DNA of 64,000 nucleotides from Anaeroplasma bactoclasticum (GTDB lineage: Bacteria > Bacillota_I > Bacilli_A > Acholeplasmatales > Anaeroplasmataceae). The DNA lies in contig NZ_QXEV01000005.1 of NCBI RefSeq assembly GCF_003550015.1, positions 1-64,000 of the forward strand, written 5' to 3'. Both the position numbers and the translations under genes were made by a program. Below are positions 23,541 through 32,891 of this stretch, piece by piece (the stretch's first letter is position 1; every line of letters begins with the position of its first letter). Under the pieces are notes generated by a model that saw only the letters and a program-made list of their open reading frames with translations, was not told the DNA's origin and did no database searches.

Positions 23541-24533
23541 CTATTCACCATACCTTTCTAGTGTTTTCTTTAATCTTTCTACTACTCTATCTCTTAATTC
23601 TTTTGGCTCTACAACTATCACATCTTCTTGATACTGTAGTAGCCAATAAAATAATGCCCTTTCTTCTGATTTGATATAGGCATATCTTTTATCATTTTCT
23701 TTTACTATTCTAGCTTCTTTACCAAACCAATCTCTTAATACCATTACAGCTGCATTTGATATTAATTCTAATTTAGCATTTATAACATTTCCACCAAAGA
23801 TATATACATGATTATTAATGTATTCAAATATCTTAAAGTTTTCTCCTAATGATTTTACATCTTCAATTGGTGTTAATGATTCATCTTCTATCTTAATATC
23901 CTTTATATAATCCATTTTATAATTAGTATGATTATCATACTTGTAATATTTACCTACTAGGTAATATTTACCAATATTATTAATCATAAAGTATGGTGAT
24001 ACCTTATATCTAAAGCCATCATACTTTTCAGTTTCATTACCCATTTCATCATAATCTAAATACTTAAAGGATATCATTTTATTATTCTTTATAGCTTCAT
24101 TTATAATATCAATATTATAAAATAATTCTTTATTTGTTGTTCTTGAAACATCTTCTGATTTATATATGAAGTTATAATCTTTTCTTTTATATTTTGATAG
24201 ATTATTAGATAGCTTTTTAGCTAAAGTATGGGCTTCTTTTCCTGGTATTATTTTAGATGAGAATATTGCATCTATTAAGAATTTGATTTCAGTTTCATCT
24301 AATTCTCTTTCACCAAGGTAATAGCCTCCACCCTGACATTTATTAATGTCAAAATTTAAATCTTCAGAAAGTATTTGCAGATTAGCTGCAATACTTTTTC
24401 TTTCTAGCTCAATATGATAAATTATATTAAGCTTTAAAGCTATTTCTGCTTGAGTTAATGGATGATCTATATCTGTATACTCCTTTAATATTTCAAGAAT
24501 ATAAAATATAGCAATTTTCTTTTCTTGTAGCAT
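23541..24533 (-). CDS. WYL-domain transcription regulator
   Basis: The 330-aa protein has an N-terminal winged helix (HPLTQAEIALKLNIIYHIEL, about 20-40), a linker and a WYL domain at about 140-215 (ISFKYLDYD, YKVSPYFMINNIGKYYLVGK, MDYIKDIKI). The C-terminal WCX-like part includes RDWFGKEARIV. WYL proteins regulate phage defence and DNA damage genes in response to nucleic-acid ligands. It heads the Nmad3 gene in one operon (3 bp gap). Confidence 0.85.
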   Translation of the reverse strand: MLQEKKIAIFYILEILKEYTDIDHPLTQAEIALKLNIIYHIELERKSIAANLQILSEDLNFDINKCQGGGYYLGERELDETEIKFLIDAIFSSKIIPGKEAHTLAKKLSNNLSKYKRKDYNFIYKSEDVSRTTNKELFYNIDIINEAIKNNKMISFKYLDYDEMGNETEKYDGFRYKVSPYFMINNIGKYYLVGKYYKYDNHTNYKMDYIKDIKIEDESLTPIEDVKSLGENFKIFEYINNHVYIFGGNVINAKLELISNAAVMVLRDWFGKEARIVKENDKRYAYIKSEERALFYWLLQYQEDVIVVEPKELRDRVVERLKKTLERYGE

Positions 24534-24584
24534 CGTAACACATCCTTTAATTCATTATAAATTATAAAAGAAAGGATGTCCATA

Positions 24585-25535
24585 TTATTGGACATCTAAA
24601 CAATTCAATTCAACATTTATTACTACGATTTCACCTAACTCTCTAAAATCATCAGGAGACTTTACTACAACCTCTTGTTTTGATTTGAAATAATAATTAT
24701 GGTTTTCTCTCATATAAAACATATTTGTAATTAAACAATCATTATCTCTCTTAATCATTAGTATTAAATCATCATCCTGTTTTATAATACTAAAGCTAGC
24801 CTCATTTTTGTTATAGTTGATATTGTTCTTAATGTATCTAAATATACTATCATTATCGTAAAATAGGCGTTCTTTAACTAAATGTATCTTTTCAAATATG
24901 ACTATTTCTTCATCCGTAATAGATAAATCATCATATAAGGATGACATATAAGCTCCTGCACTAAATGGTAAATAATTCCAATAGCATTGAGTTTCTTCTT
25001 CCATATGATTTAATATTGTATCTCTAGCTTTATTTAATACATCTTTAAAATTATTAAATTCTTCTATTTCATTATTTATCTTCAATTGATATTTTGTCAT
25101 AATCATATTTCCCCTTAATATATCTTTAGCAAGATTATATTCAGTATTACTAAATCCATTTTTATACGTATTTATAAAATGATTAGATAATTCTTGATTT
25201 TGGCTAAAGCCTAAATCATTATCATCAAGTATTACATAATTAGTAATATTTTGATTATGATTCAAATAATAGCTAATTTCATCACTTCTATTTCGATAGA
25301 GTATCTTATAAGATAAATAATCTATTAGAGCGTTATATCTATCAAACACATCATCAATTACGATTCTTTCATCAGAATGTATTCTTCTATCGGATGTAAT
25401 AATTATTTTAGAATGAGTTTCATTAGATAGATTTATTAATCTTTCAAGCTTTTTCTTTTCAAATATATTATTTATTAATTCTTTATCTCCAAATGTATTT
25501 AATACACCATCTATATCTAAAAATATAATCTTCAT
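24585..25535 (-). CDS. HAD phosphatase fused to an unknown domain
   Basis: Residues 1-145 form a HAD domain of the Swiss-Army-Knife (SAK_2) RNA-repair group: FLDIDGVL (5-12) with the nucleophile Asp, IITSDRR (motif II) and NYVILDDND (motif III/IV). Residues about 165-316 align by eye with the stand-alone 173-aa protein at 26973 (W/LY-N-LPF, LILMI/ILEI, NMFYM/NAFIM and the final VKSPDDF / VIDPRLN). The HAD may remove 5' or 3' phosphates from nucleic acid ends; the second domain is undescribed as far as I know. Confidence 0.7.
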   Translation of the reverse strand: MKIIFLDIDGVLNTFGDKELINNIFEKKKLERLINLSNETHSKIIITSDRRIHSDERIVIDDVFDRYNALIDYLSYKILYRNRSDEISYYLNHNQNITNYVILDDNDLGFSQNQELSNHFINTYKNGFSNTEYNLAKDILRGNMIMTKYQLKINNEIEEFNNFKDVLNKARDTILNHMEEETQCYWNYLPFSAGAYMSSLYDDLSITDEEIVIFEKIHLVKERLFYDNDSIFRYIKNNINYNKNEASFSIIKQDDDLILMIKRDNDCLITNMFYMRENHNYYFKSKQEVVVKSPDDFRELGEIVVINVELNCLDVQ

Positions 25536-25592
25536 ATAATCATTCCTTTCTATTTAAATTATATGAAATGCTATGTACTAAAATATGGACAT

Positions 25593-26246
25593 TTAGCTAA
25601 TGTCTATTTCTATTAGTTTAGATTCTTTTAAACCAAAGTCATAAGAGTCAAAATAGAAAGATGCTTTATCAAATTTATTGATTATAGGATCAATATTAAA
25701 AAATGATACTATTTTGTTAAATACTAGGATTATTATTTTCCTATTATTTGGAGTCAAATTAAAATCTAAAGGATTATGCTCAATATAATGGTAGGAATTA
25801 GAGCCTTTAACATAATTTAATATATCTACATCATCATATTGAATTAAACCTGTTGGTTGAAAGAAATAATCTATTAAATTATTTTGAATTAAATAATTAT
25901 AGAATGATAGATTGCCTTCTTTTAAGGTATCCTTTGAATCTATATTAGGTAATTCTAATTCTTCATCTTTATATCTATTTAATAGTTCTTCTACAAATAC
26001 ATAACATAGATTAAATCTTTTAGATAATTTATTAATAAATAATTCATTGAAATCTAATAATTTCATATCATCTAAATATGAATTATATTTATCTTCATCC
26101 TGATATATTTTTATTTCATCATTTAATTTATTAGCATAATCAAATGATATTTGATACTTTTCTTGTAAATAATGAATAGAGCATTCATGGTTTAAATGCT
26201 CTAATGAAAATATATGATTATATAATTCATTACTTTTTATGCTCAT
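25593..26246 (-). CDS. Unrecognised protein, possible HTH-rich (217 aa)
   Basis: Residues 15-100 contain two helical pairs resembling ImmA/IrrE-associated antitoxin helices (YLQEKYQISFDYANKL, LSKRFNLCYVFVEELL). It overlaps the end of the upstream nuclease-like gene by 17 bp, so it is translated from the same mRNA. The C-terminal half is beta-rich. No catalytic motif is visible. A dedicated partner of the 26230 gene is the simplest reading. Confidence 0.45.
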   Translation of the reverse strand: MSIKSNELYNHIFSLEHLNHECSIHYLQEKYQISFDYANKLNDEIKIYQDEDKYNSYLDDMKLLDFNELFINKLSKRFNLCYVFVEELLNRYKDEELELPNIDSKDTLKEGNLSFYNYLIQNNLIDYFFQPTGLIQYDDVDILNYVKGSNSYHYIEHNPLDFNLTPNNRKIIILVFNKIVSFFNIDPIINKFDKASFYFDSYDFGLKESKLIEIDIS

Positions 26247-26970
26247 TATTTATTTCTTCCTTAGTTTTGAATTTAATATCTGGAAATATATTATTAATAT
26301 CCTGCCATGTAATATAGCCATAGAAGGAATCTAATATTTGTTTTTTTTCATTATCTGAAACCATAATTGTCTCTTCATCTATTTGACTAGCTAATGCTTC
26401 TTTAGTTAAATCATTTAAATAACCACAATTCTTATCTACTAAATAGAAGGCATATACCTTTTTATTTGAATAATTTAAGGCACCTTCAATATGTCTTATC
26501 ATTTGGCATCTTTTTGGTAGATTTGTAGTATGGGTGGTGATAGATTTCTCTGTCCATTTACCTTCACCAATGATAATATAGTCATCACCCTCAATGAAAA
26601 TATCTGGGTGAGTGAATTCTTCAAATATATACCAAAGCTTTGAATTAGGCTTTAATGTATCATAAATCTTTTCAATTAGCTCCTTAGCCTCTTTTGTTTT
26701 TAAATCTCTATTTCCAAAATATAATTCATGTCTACTTTTCTTATATTCTAATAATGAAGGATCTATAGTTCTTATATAATCTAGGATTTTAATTAAAAAT
26801 TCTTTTTTAGGCTTTAAAAGCTTTTCATCATCACCATATTTTATTTCTATTGGCGATGTAGAAAATGATATATTTAAAAGCATCATTAATTCATTTAGCT
26901 TATCTAAATTATTAGATAAATACTCCATTAAAGGGATTATTCTATAATATGTACTATTGTATTTTGTCAT
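26230..26970 (-). CDS. PD-(D/E)XK-like nuclease (246 aa)
   Basis: The likely active site is HPDIFIEGDDYIIIGEGKWT (about 123-142), giving Asp, then Glu-x-Lys on the next strand. A short TTHTTNLPKRCQMIRHIEGA helix follows. The N-terminal 110 residues are helical. It is the third of three closely packed genes (28168 to 26230, junctions of 1-2 bp), and its 3' end overlaps the 217-aa gene. Cleavage substrate unknown. Confidence 0.6.
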   Translation of the reverse strand: MTKYNSTYYRIIPLMEYLSNNLDKLNELMMLLNISFSTSPIEIKYGDDEKLLKPKKEFLIKILDYIRTIDPSLLEYKKSRHELYFGNRDLKTKEAKELIEKIYDTLKPNSKLWYIFEEFTHPDIFIEGDDYIIIGEGKWTEKSITTHTTNLPKRCQMIRHIEGALNYSNKKVYAFYLVDKNCGYLNDLTKEALASQIDEETIMVSDNEKKQILDSFYGYITWQDINNIFPDIKFKTKEEINNEHKK

Positions 26971-26972
26971 TG

Positions 26973-27494
26973 TTATTCTCCTTTTTCTTCTGTTATTAAT
27001 TGTGTTATTTTATTATTCTTTAATCTTAAATTAATTTCTATTAAATCATTTAGATCTTTATTTAATCTAGGGTCTATCACATGGATTTTCCGCTTTGACA
27101 TAAAATAATATTCCTTATCTAAGTTATCCATGATAAAAGCATTTGTTTTTAGATAGTATCCATTTGTAAGCTCATTTATTTCTAAGATTATTTCATCATC
27201 ATAGCTTAAAATTGAAATATCAAATGGATTATCTTCTCCTTTTTTATCTAAATGAAAATGATAGTTTTTATGTATAAGCTCATGGATATCAAATGATTCA
27301 TCTATAATCGCATTACCAAGTAGCTTTAATAATTGATTTAATAATACATATTCTTTTTTAATATTTCCAGATTCATAAAAATCATAAAAATATCTATCTA
27401 AATCAAAAGGAATTAGACTTTTATAAAGTATAGTATCATCATCCATAGCAAGCCAAATCATTTCTTTAAATCTATTAATTTTTTTATTATTCAT
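26973..27494 (-). CDS. Stand-alone form of the domain fused to HAD at 24585 (173 aa)
   Basis: The protein has no enzyme motif. Its whole length aligns by eye with the C-terminal half of the HAD protein: LIPFDLDRYFYDFYES against LPFSAGAYMSSLYDD, DISILSYDDEIILEI against FSIIKQDDDLILMI, and YYFMSKRKIHVIDP against YYFKSKQEVVVKSP. It lies between two PD-(D/E)XK-like genes with 1-2 bp junctions. The domain probably recognises a common ligand or partner in this island. Confidence 0.5.
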   Translation of the reverse strand: MNNKKINRFKEMIWLAMDDDTILYKSLIPFDLDRYFYDFYESGNIKKEYVLLNQLLKLLGNAIIDESFDIHELIHKNYHFHLDKKGEDNPFDISILSYDDEIILEINELTNGYYLKTNAFIMDNLDKEYYFMSKRKIHVIDPRLNKDLNDLIEINLRLKNNKITQLITEEKGE

Positions 27495-28168
27495 TAGTTT
27501 ACCCTCCTTACTCCATTATTTTCTAAAACAATTACTTCAATTTCAAATAAATCTATAAGCTTCTTTATATAGATATTATTTTGAAATTGCTTATAAGCTT
27601 TAGTGTTTGAGTAAATCACTATACTCTTTTTAATTAATACATTGTCATTAATATGGAAATCCTTTTTTAATTTACTTTTGGATACAATTTGATAATAGGT
27701 TTGAATTTCTAGGATTGCTTTTAATAGGGATTCCTTACTATTAGGAGCCTTTATTTCAGATAGATATAATATATTATTCTTAAGATTAATGAAATCAATG
27801 GCCTTTACACCTTTATCCTCATTACTATTTTTCATAGGAACCTGATAATCTAAGATTTTACCAAATATTCGTTTAATATACCCTTTACCGTTATCTGAAT
27901 AGAATTGCATTACTAAATGCTCTTCAATTCTATTAGTTTCATCTAAATGGCTTTTAGAATGGTCAACCTTATAATTCTTCTCTCTAACTATTTCCTTAAT
28001 CCCCTTAAGTTCTTTTTCACAACTTAATTCATTTTCTAAAATATACTCATAAGCGTGCTTTACATAATTATCATTTGGTGTTGCAATAACTCCTACTTGA
28101 TATAAATATCTACATGTCCTATTTTCTAGTCTAGATAAAAATTCTTCTTTTGTTAATTCTTTACTCAT
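27494..28168 (-). CDS. PD-(D/E)XK-like nuclease (224 aa)
   Basis: The core is KAIDFINLKNNILYLSEIKA (about 122-141): an Asp, then E-x-K on the following strand, and an ILEIQTYYQ helix. The N-terminal half is helical with a charged segment. It heads a four-gene minus-strand operon (28168 to 25593). The gap upstream (28169-28462) holds the terminator of the next gene. Probable nucleic-acid cutting enzyme, specificity unknown. Confidence 0.6.
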   Translation of the reverse strand: MSKELTKEEFLSRLENRTCRYLYQVGVIATPNDNYVKHAYEYILENELSCEKELKGIKEIVREKNYKVDHSKSHLDETNRIEEHLVMQFYSDNGKGYIKRIFGKILDYQVPMKNSNEDKGVKAIDFINLKNNILYLSEIKAPNSKESLLKAILEIQTYYQIVSKSKLKKDFHINDNVLIKKSIVIYSNTKAYKQFQNNIYIKKLIDLFEIEVIVLENNGVRRVN

Positions 28169-28330
28169 TTTTTCACTCCTTCATAATTCATTTTTTCATA
28201 TACAGACTTCTAGAAAAAAATTTGGATACATATATATACGAATTTCAGAGAAAAAAACATTGCTGAAAACAACGTTATTTGGACATATTAAGAAAAAAGT
28301 CTAATTTGAATGTAAAAAAATTCATAAAAA

Positions 28331-28363
28331 CTGAAAAACTAGGCATTTTATAAAAGCCTAGTT
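28331..28363 (-). terminator. Terminator of the 28463 nuclease gene
   Basis: On the minus strand AACTAGGC and GCCTAGTT form an 8-bp perfect stem around an 11-nt loop, followed by TTTTCAGTTTTT. The rest of 28169-28462 is non-coding AT-rich sequence in which I see no gene. Confidence 0.8.
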
Positions 28364-28462
28364 GTAAGTGCAAAAAATAGAAATTTTTCTATTTCTATAT
28401 TAAATTTGTTTGAAATTTGACAAGGATTAATATCATCATTATTCTTTGAATTAGAATCGTTA

Positions 28463-29107
28463 TCATTTATTTCCAACATCTAAAAGAATGATTTTAACGT
28501 TATCATATTTATTTTTATAATTTATTTCTTTATTAATTTTATCTAAAGCTTCTTCAAAGCTTAATCTATCTTTCTTATAGTTTGGACTAAGAGTATTATC
28601 ATTCAAAAAATATATAAAAATCAAAGTGACCCTATTAGGCAATTCATTATCAATATAATATTGATTCAAGTTTTTAGAGACGACAATTCTATTTGCTATT
28701 TGATAATATTTATTTAAATTGATTTTTCCAAATAAATCCTCAATATATTTTTTTCTTTGCTCATCAATTCCTGACATTTTAGAATATATTTCTTCGACAT
28801 GAGCTTTTGCTTCAACCAATATTAAGTCATTACCTACAATTCCAATAGCATCCCATTGTGGCATTCTACCCGTTGGCCATATTTTTTTATTATCTAATTT
28901 ATCTAAATATAAATCCTTTCTTTTTAACCCCTTTAAAGAAGAGTATTCCCTATAATTATCCTTTTCAAGCGGTGAAATCCACTCAATATTTTGAAATTCA
29001 ATTTTTTCATTTAATTCTTTTGTTAACAAAGGAGTATTTATATATTCTTGAATCCAATGCTTACTGCCTTTTAAAGCCTTACCTAATTTTGTATTACTAT
29101 ATGACAT
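28463..29107 (-). CDS. PD-(D/E)XK-like nuclease (214 aa)
   Basis: ATG 29107 is preferred, with AAGG upstream; a GTG at 29143 would add 12 residues. The active-site core is QWDAIGIVGNDLILVEAKAH (about 84-103), with Asp and E-x-K on adjacent strands. This is close to the form seen in stand-alone nuclease-like proteins of defence islands. The gene is monocistronic, with its own terminator. Role inferred from fold only. Confidence 0.65.
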   Translation of the reverse strand: MSYSNTKLGKALKGSKHWIQEYINTPLLTKELNEKIEFQNIEWISPLEKDNYREYSSLKGLKRKDLYLDKLDNKKIWPTGRMPQWDAIGIVGNDLILVEAKAHVEEIYSKMSGIDEQRKKYIEDLFGKINLNKYYQIANRIVVSKNLNQYYIDNELPNRVTLIFIYFLNDNTLSPNYKKDRLSFEEALDKINKEINYKNKYDNVKIILLDVGNK

Positions 29108-29176
29108 TAAATATCGCCTTCCTTCTAATTCAGTATAATCCACAATTTAGAACCTGACAAGTCATACATGGCAAGA

Positions 29177-29216
29177 ATGAAAAAACACAACTTAGGATCA
29201 ATCAACTAGGTTGTGT
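29177..29216 (-). terminator. Terminator of the GNAT gene
   Basis: On the minus strand AACACAAC and GTTGTGTT pair with a further CTA/TAG extension and are followed by TTTTTTC. It lies just after the stop at 29225. Confidence 0.8.
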
Positions 29217-29224
29217 TCTTGCTT

Positions 29225-30196
29225 TTATTTTATAATAAAATGATACATTTTTTCATCGTAATAATTATCTTTAAGCTTTCCTGCAAATGGTATTAAACCA
29301 TTTAGCTTAAAGCCACAGGATTCAACAAGTTTTTGTGAAGGTAAATTATCTGTCTGTATTTTTGCTTCAATGCATTTTATATTTGCCACTTCTTTTTCTA
29401 CTATTCCTTTTCTTATAGTTTCTAATAGGATGTATAGTTCTTTATTAATTGCCTTAGTTAATAAACCTTTCACAGCCTCTTTTGCATATCCATTTCCTCT
29501 ATACTCTGGAAATATAAAACATTCGATATTATATAGAGAATCGTTTCTTACTGAAGATAATGATATTACACCATAAAATTCATTAGTAAAATCATCGAGA
29601 ATTGCGAAGGATAAATTCTTATGTAATTGTGAACAAAATCTATCAAGAAAATATTCATCATAATCATTTAAGTAGTACATTTCGTACTCTTCAGGGTTAT
29701 TTCTAAAGAATTCTAAGTATTTTAAATTTAGTTTTGATTCAAACCTAGATAGCCTTATTCTTTCAAGAACTGTAGGTTTATTTATATTCATAGTGATATC
29801 TATATTTCTATTATATAAATAATTCTCACCATATACTTTTTTATTTTGTTCATTTGTACTTAATATTTCATCAATAAAAGCTAATTGCTCCTTTGTGAAA
29901 TCTTCTCTATAAATAGTTGGTGGATCAAATTCACGGCAAATTATTGAATCCCATACTTCGTTCCATAAATATATCTTACCTTTTTCACCTAATGAAAATA
30001 TATAATCAAATATTCTTAACAGCAAATAATAATCGTCATCTTTCTCTTCAGAATGAAATAATCTATAGCCATCAAAAAAGCCTTCAAATATATAATATGA
30101 TTGAAATTTTTCATTTTTAAATTCTTGCCTTACAAGCTCCCATAATTCATGATAAATTTCATATTCAATTTGTTCAATACTCTTCTTTGATTTCAT
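29225..30196 (-). CDS. GNAT acetyltransferase (RimJ/RimL type) with an unknown N-terminal domain
   Basis: Residues 150-323 are a GNAT fold: FAILDDFTNEFYGVISL, the acetyl-CoA segment PEYRGNGYAKEAVKGLL and the terminal pattern IQTDNLPSQKLVESCGF. The N-terminal 150 residues are helical and rich in acidic and aromatic residues. Similar fusions occur in toxin or modification loci but no substrate can be inferred. The gene is monocistronic. Confidence 0.75.
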   Translation of the reverse strand: MKSKKSIEQIEYEIYHELWELVRQEFKNEKFQSYYIFEGFFDGYRLFHSEEKDDDYYLLLRIFDYIFSLGEKGKIYLWNEVWDSIICREFDPPTIYREDFTKEQLAFIDEILSTNEQNKKVYGENYLYNRNIDITMNINKPTVLERIRLSRFESKLNLKYLEFFRNNPEEYEMYYLNDYDEYFLDRFCSQLHKNLSFAILDDFTNEFYGVISLSSVRNDSLYNIECFIFPEYRGNGYAKEAVKGLLTKAINKELYILLETIRKGIVEKEVANIKCIEAKIQTDNLPSQKLVESCGFKLNGLIPFAGKLKDNYYDEKMYHFIIK

Positions 30197-30242
30197 ATTT
30201 TAAATCCACCTTTATATTAACACTTAAATATTTGTGTAAATG

Positions 30243-31868
30243 CTAGTCACTCGATGTATTTTCTTCTTTTGCTTCTGCAAACATCTTTTTCATGGTTGGA
30301 TTATTGTAAGTTAGCTTCTTAATAGATACTTCGTCAACCTTATTATTTGCAAGACGAAGTTGGTTTTGAGTAGTTTGTAGATGCTTTTTAATATCTTCCA
30401 TTTTCTTAATTGTCGCATCAATATCCTTAATAGCTTCCTCAAAGTTTTTAGCAGCAGAATTATAATTACCCATAAATCCTGTTTTAAAATCGTTTAATTT
30501 ATTTTCGAAGTTAGTCACATCAATGTTTGCCATTTTATACTGATTCATTTCCACCTTATATTTATATGCATTATATGCACAATTACGTAAGATAGTAATC
30601 AACGGAATAAAAAATTGTGGACGTATAACATACATTTTAGGGTATTGATAAGATACATCTGCAATACCCTGATTATAGAACTCATTATCCTTTTCAAGCA
30701 TAGATACTAATACTGCATACTCACACTTTTTCTCTTTTCGATCCTTATCAAGTTCCTTAAAGAATGTTTCATTTTTATGCTTTGATTCAGTAGACTCCAT
30801 TTCATTTTTCATTTCAAACATGATGGATAAAACCTCTGAGCCGTCTTCACCATTTTCACGATAAATAAAATCACCCTTAGAACCACTTGAAGCATCATTA
30901 TCTTTTGCAAAATACACATTTTGAAATGCAGTCATACGGTATTTATTAAACTCATTTAAACAATGCTCTTCTAAAGTATCGCCAAGCTTTTTGGTCGATA
31001 AGCTTTGCTTAAAATCTTTATACTGTTCTACTTGCTCTTGCATTAGCTTTAATTGTGTATCAAATGTTTTCCTTTGAGACTCTAGCTCATTTTTGCTTTG
31101 TTGCTCTTGAACCTGTAAATCACCTTTTAGTTTAATAATTTCTTGTTCTTTAGAAGCTAATAATTCTTTTTGACTTGCTAATGATTTGCTTACAGCTAGT
31201 TCCTTATCAGCCTCTGCTTGCTTTTTAAATGCTGTTGCCTCAGCATTTAGCTTAGTAATTTCCTCATTCTTTTTCGCTAATTCTTCATTTTTCTTTTTAA
31301 TTTCTTCTTCAACAGCAATTTTCTTTTCCATTTGAGCAGCTTCCTTGAAATTTTTGGCTTCAACTTCTAATCTAGAAATCTCCTGTTGTTTTTTAGAAAG
31401 TTCTTCAGAGTTCTTCTTTGACTCTTGTTCAACTGCTAATTCTCTTTCTTTATCAGCTCTTTCAAGTTTTCCTTTTAATTCAGCAATTTCTTTAGAATAA
31501 TTGGCTTCTAGTTGTTTAGATAAGTTAACTAATGCTTGTGTCTTATTCTCTTCAGCATGCTTTAGTTTTTCAGCATTTAATTCTTGTTGCTTTTGAAGTT
31601 CTTTCTCTAGGTTTTTAATTTTACCTTCTAATTCCGCTTTTAATTCAACCCTATTTTTTTCTGTTTCGGCATTTAGTGCTTTCTTTTCAGCTTCAATCTT
31701 TTGTGCATAAATTCTATCCTTACCTGCATCAATTTCAGCATTAATTCTTTTTTCTATGCTAGAAGTATCAATAGAAATCTCTTCTGTTAAATCAATGATA
31801 TCTCCCTTTTGTGCTGTTTCTTGTAATTCTAATGTTGTTTGATCTTTTACTACATATTTTACCTTCAT
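30243..31868 (-). CDS. DUF2130 / RmuC-like coiled-coil nuclease-family protein
   Basis: ATG 31868 is preferred (GGAGGA with an 8-10 bp spacing). Residues 20-270 form a long coiled coil rich in Glu and Lys. The DUF2130 domain (about 290-440) contains a PD-(D/E)XK-like core: Asp in GSKGDFIYREN and E-x-K in LSIMFEMKNEM. The C-terminal 100 residues are helical again. Members resemble RmuC and are suspected nucleases. The 248-aa gene upstream ends 22 bp away, so the two may be co-transcribed. Confidence 0.75.
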   Translation of the reverse strand: MKVKYVVKDQTTLELQETAQKGDIIDLTEEISIDTSSIEKRINAEIDAGKDRIYAQKIEAEKKALNAETEKNRVELKAELEGKIKNLEKELQKQQELNAEKLKHAEENKTQALVNLSKQLEANYSKEIAELKGKLERADKERELAVEQESKKNSEELSKKQQEISRLEVEAKNFKEAAQMEKKIAVEEEIKKKNEELAKKNEEITKLNAEATAFKKQAEADKELAVSKSLASQKELLASKEQEIIKLKGDLQVQEQQSKNELESQRKTFDTQLKLMQEQVEQYKDFKQSLSTKKLGDTLEEHCLNEFNKYRMTAFQNVYFAKDNDASSGSKGDFIYRENGEDGSEVLSIMFEMKNEMESTESKHKNETFFKELDKDRKEKKCEYAVLVSMLEKDNEFYNQGIADVSYQYPKMYVIRPQFFIPLITILRNCAYNAYKYKVEMNQYKMANIDVTNFENKLNDFKTGFMGNYNSAAKNFEEAIKDIDATIKKMEDIKKHLQTTQNQLRLANNKVDEVSIKKLTYNNPTMKKMFAEAKEENTSSD

Positions 31869-31890
31869 TTTCAAATCCTCCTCCATTTTC

Positions 31891-32637
31891 TTAATATCTA
31901 AATTCTATATTCTTAGTATCACTATAGAAATCTTTTAAATACTTGAGCGTTCCTTCGAATTTTTGAGCATAATCAAGCTTCCCCTTTTGACTTATTTTTC
32001 TGAGGAATCTATGTACCTCATTGTAGAATCTAGTGTGATCATCAAAATAATATAAATCTACATAGCTTGATTCTTTGGCAAAAATCGTATTAATAGTATC
32101 TACATTTTTCATAATAGTAGCAAAATTTAATGATTTCTCTTTTAAGTATAGTTCGAATTGATTACGATTCTTATCCTTAATATAGGAAAGTAATTTCCTA
32201 TTTTCTGCAATAGGTTCAAAGAATAATAGTACCTTAAAAAGATTTCTATCCATTTTAAATAAATCTATAATATCTCCTAGTATCCAATAATACTGTGTAG
32301 AATTAAAGCTTAAATTAATATAAAGCCCATTGCATAATACAGTAGATGCCTTATAATGCTCAGATTTACTAATAATTGGTCTGCCAAGCCAAGGAATGAC
32401 ATAATTTATTATTTCTGAATCGCTTATAGGATTCATATTATATAAATAATTAAATAATGAAACAATTGTTGTTTTCCATGACTTTTGCCCTGCTACAAAA
32501 TCTATTGCCCTACCTGCATAATAGATTTCTTGTGGTGTAGTAAAATTAAGCTGTTTATCCTTCTTTTCGATTGGATAAAGGTAAAATCTATGATTGTTTA
32601 TTACCTCAATTTCTATTCCTTCTATATTCTTTTTCAT
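31891..32637 (-). CDS. Unrecognised 248-aa protein (DUF6037-like layout)
   Basis: ATG 32637 with GAGGTAGC before it is chosen over the 32694 reading, which adds a hydrophobic stretch. The body begins KKNIEGIEIEVINNHRFYLYPI and includes ATVLCNGLYINLSFNSTQYYW. Such proteins occur alone in defence islands without a known role. It precedes the DUF2130 gene on the same strand. No motif is visible. Confidence 0.5.
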   Translation of the reverse strand: MKKNIEGIEIEVINNHRFYLYPIEKKDKQLNFTTPQEIYYAGRAIDFVAGQKSWKTTIVSLFNYLYNMNPISDSEIINYVIPWLGRPIISKSEHYKASTVLCNGLYINLSFNSTQYYWILGDIIDLFKMDRNLFKVLLFFEPIAENRKLLSYIKDKNRNQFELYLKEKSLNFATIMKNVDTINTIFAKESSYVDLYYFDDHTRFYNEVHRFLRKISQKGKLDYAQKFEGTLKYLKDFYSDTKNIEFRY

Positions 32638-32705
32638 CGCTGCTACCTCTTTTTTTAATGTATTGTTAATTACTATTATAGCCAATAAAACCAATTATTG
32701 CCACT

Positions 32706-32870
32706 TTATTCAGGAACGACTTCAAACATAAAGTCACCTCTTGCTTTTGCAAGATTCTTTGCTTCATTGTATACGGCTTCTCTAGAACCAGTTCTCTTCT
32801 GAGAGAATGAAACTATACCAGCCTTATACATTGCTTCAGTATGATAAAAATTAATAATCCATGTTGTCAT
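32706..32870 (-). CDS. Small 54-aa protein
   Basis: The ORF starts at ATG 32870, 4-5 bp after GGAGGAG, and ends at 32706. The product runs MTTWIINFYHTEAMYKAGIV then KRTGSREAVYNEAKNLAKAR and FMFEVVPE. It begins 22 bp after the stop of the DUF2779 gene and so belongs to its operon. The strong ribosome site and coding-like composition make it real; function unknown. Confidence 0.65.
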   Translation of the reverse strand: MTTWIINFYHTEAMYKAGIVSFSQKRTGSREAVYNEAKNLAKARGDFMFEVVPE

Positions 32871-32891
32871 TTTATACTCCTCCTAATATTT

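Noticed and set aside
29225-30196. A TacT-type GNAT toxin
   Set aside because: The GNAT lacks an adjacent RHH or HTH antitoxin and is fused to a long N-terminal domain; the RimJ/RimL pattern fits better.
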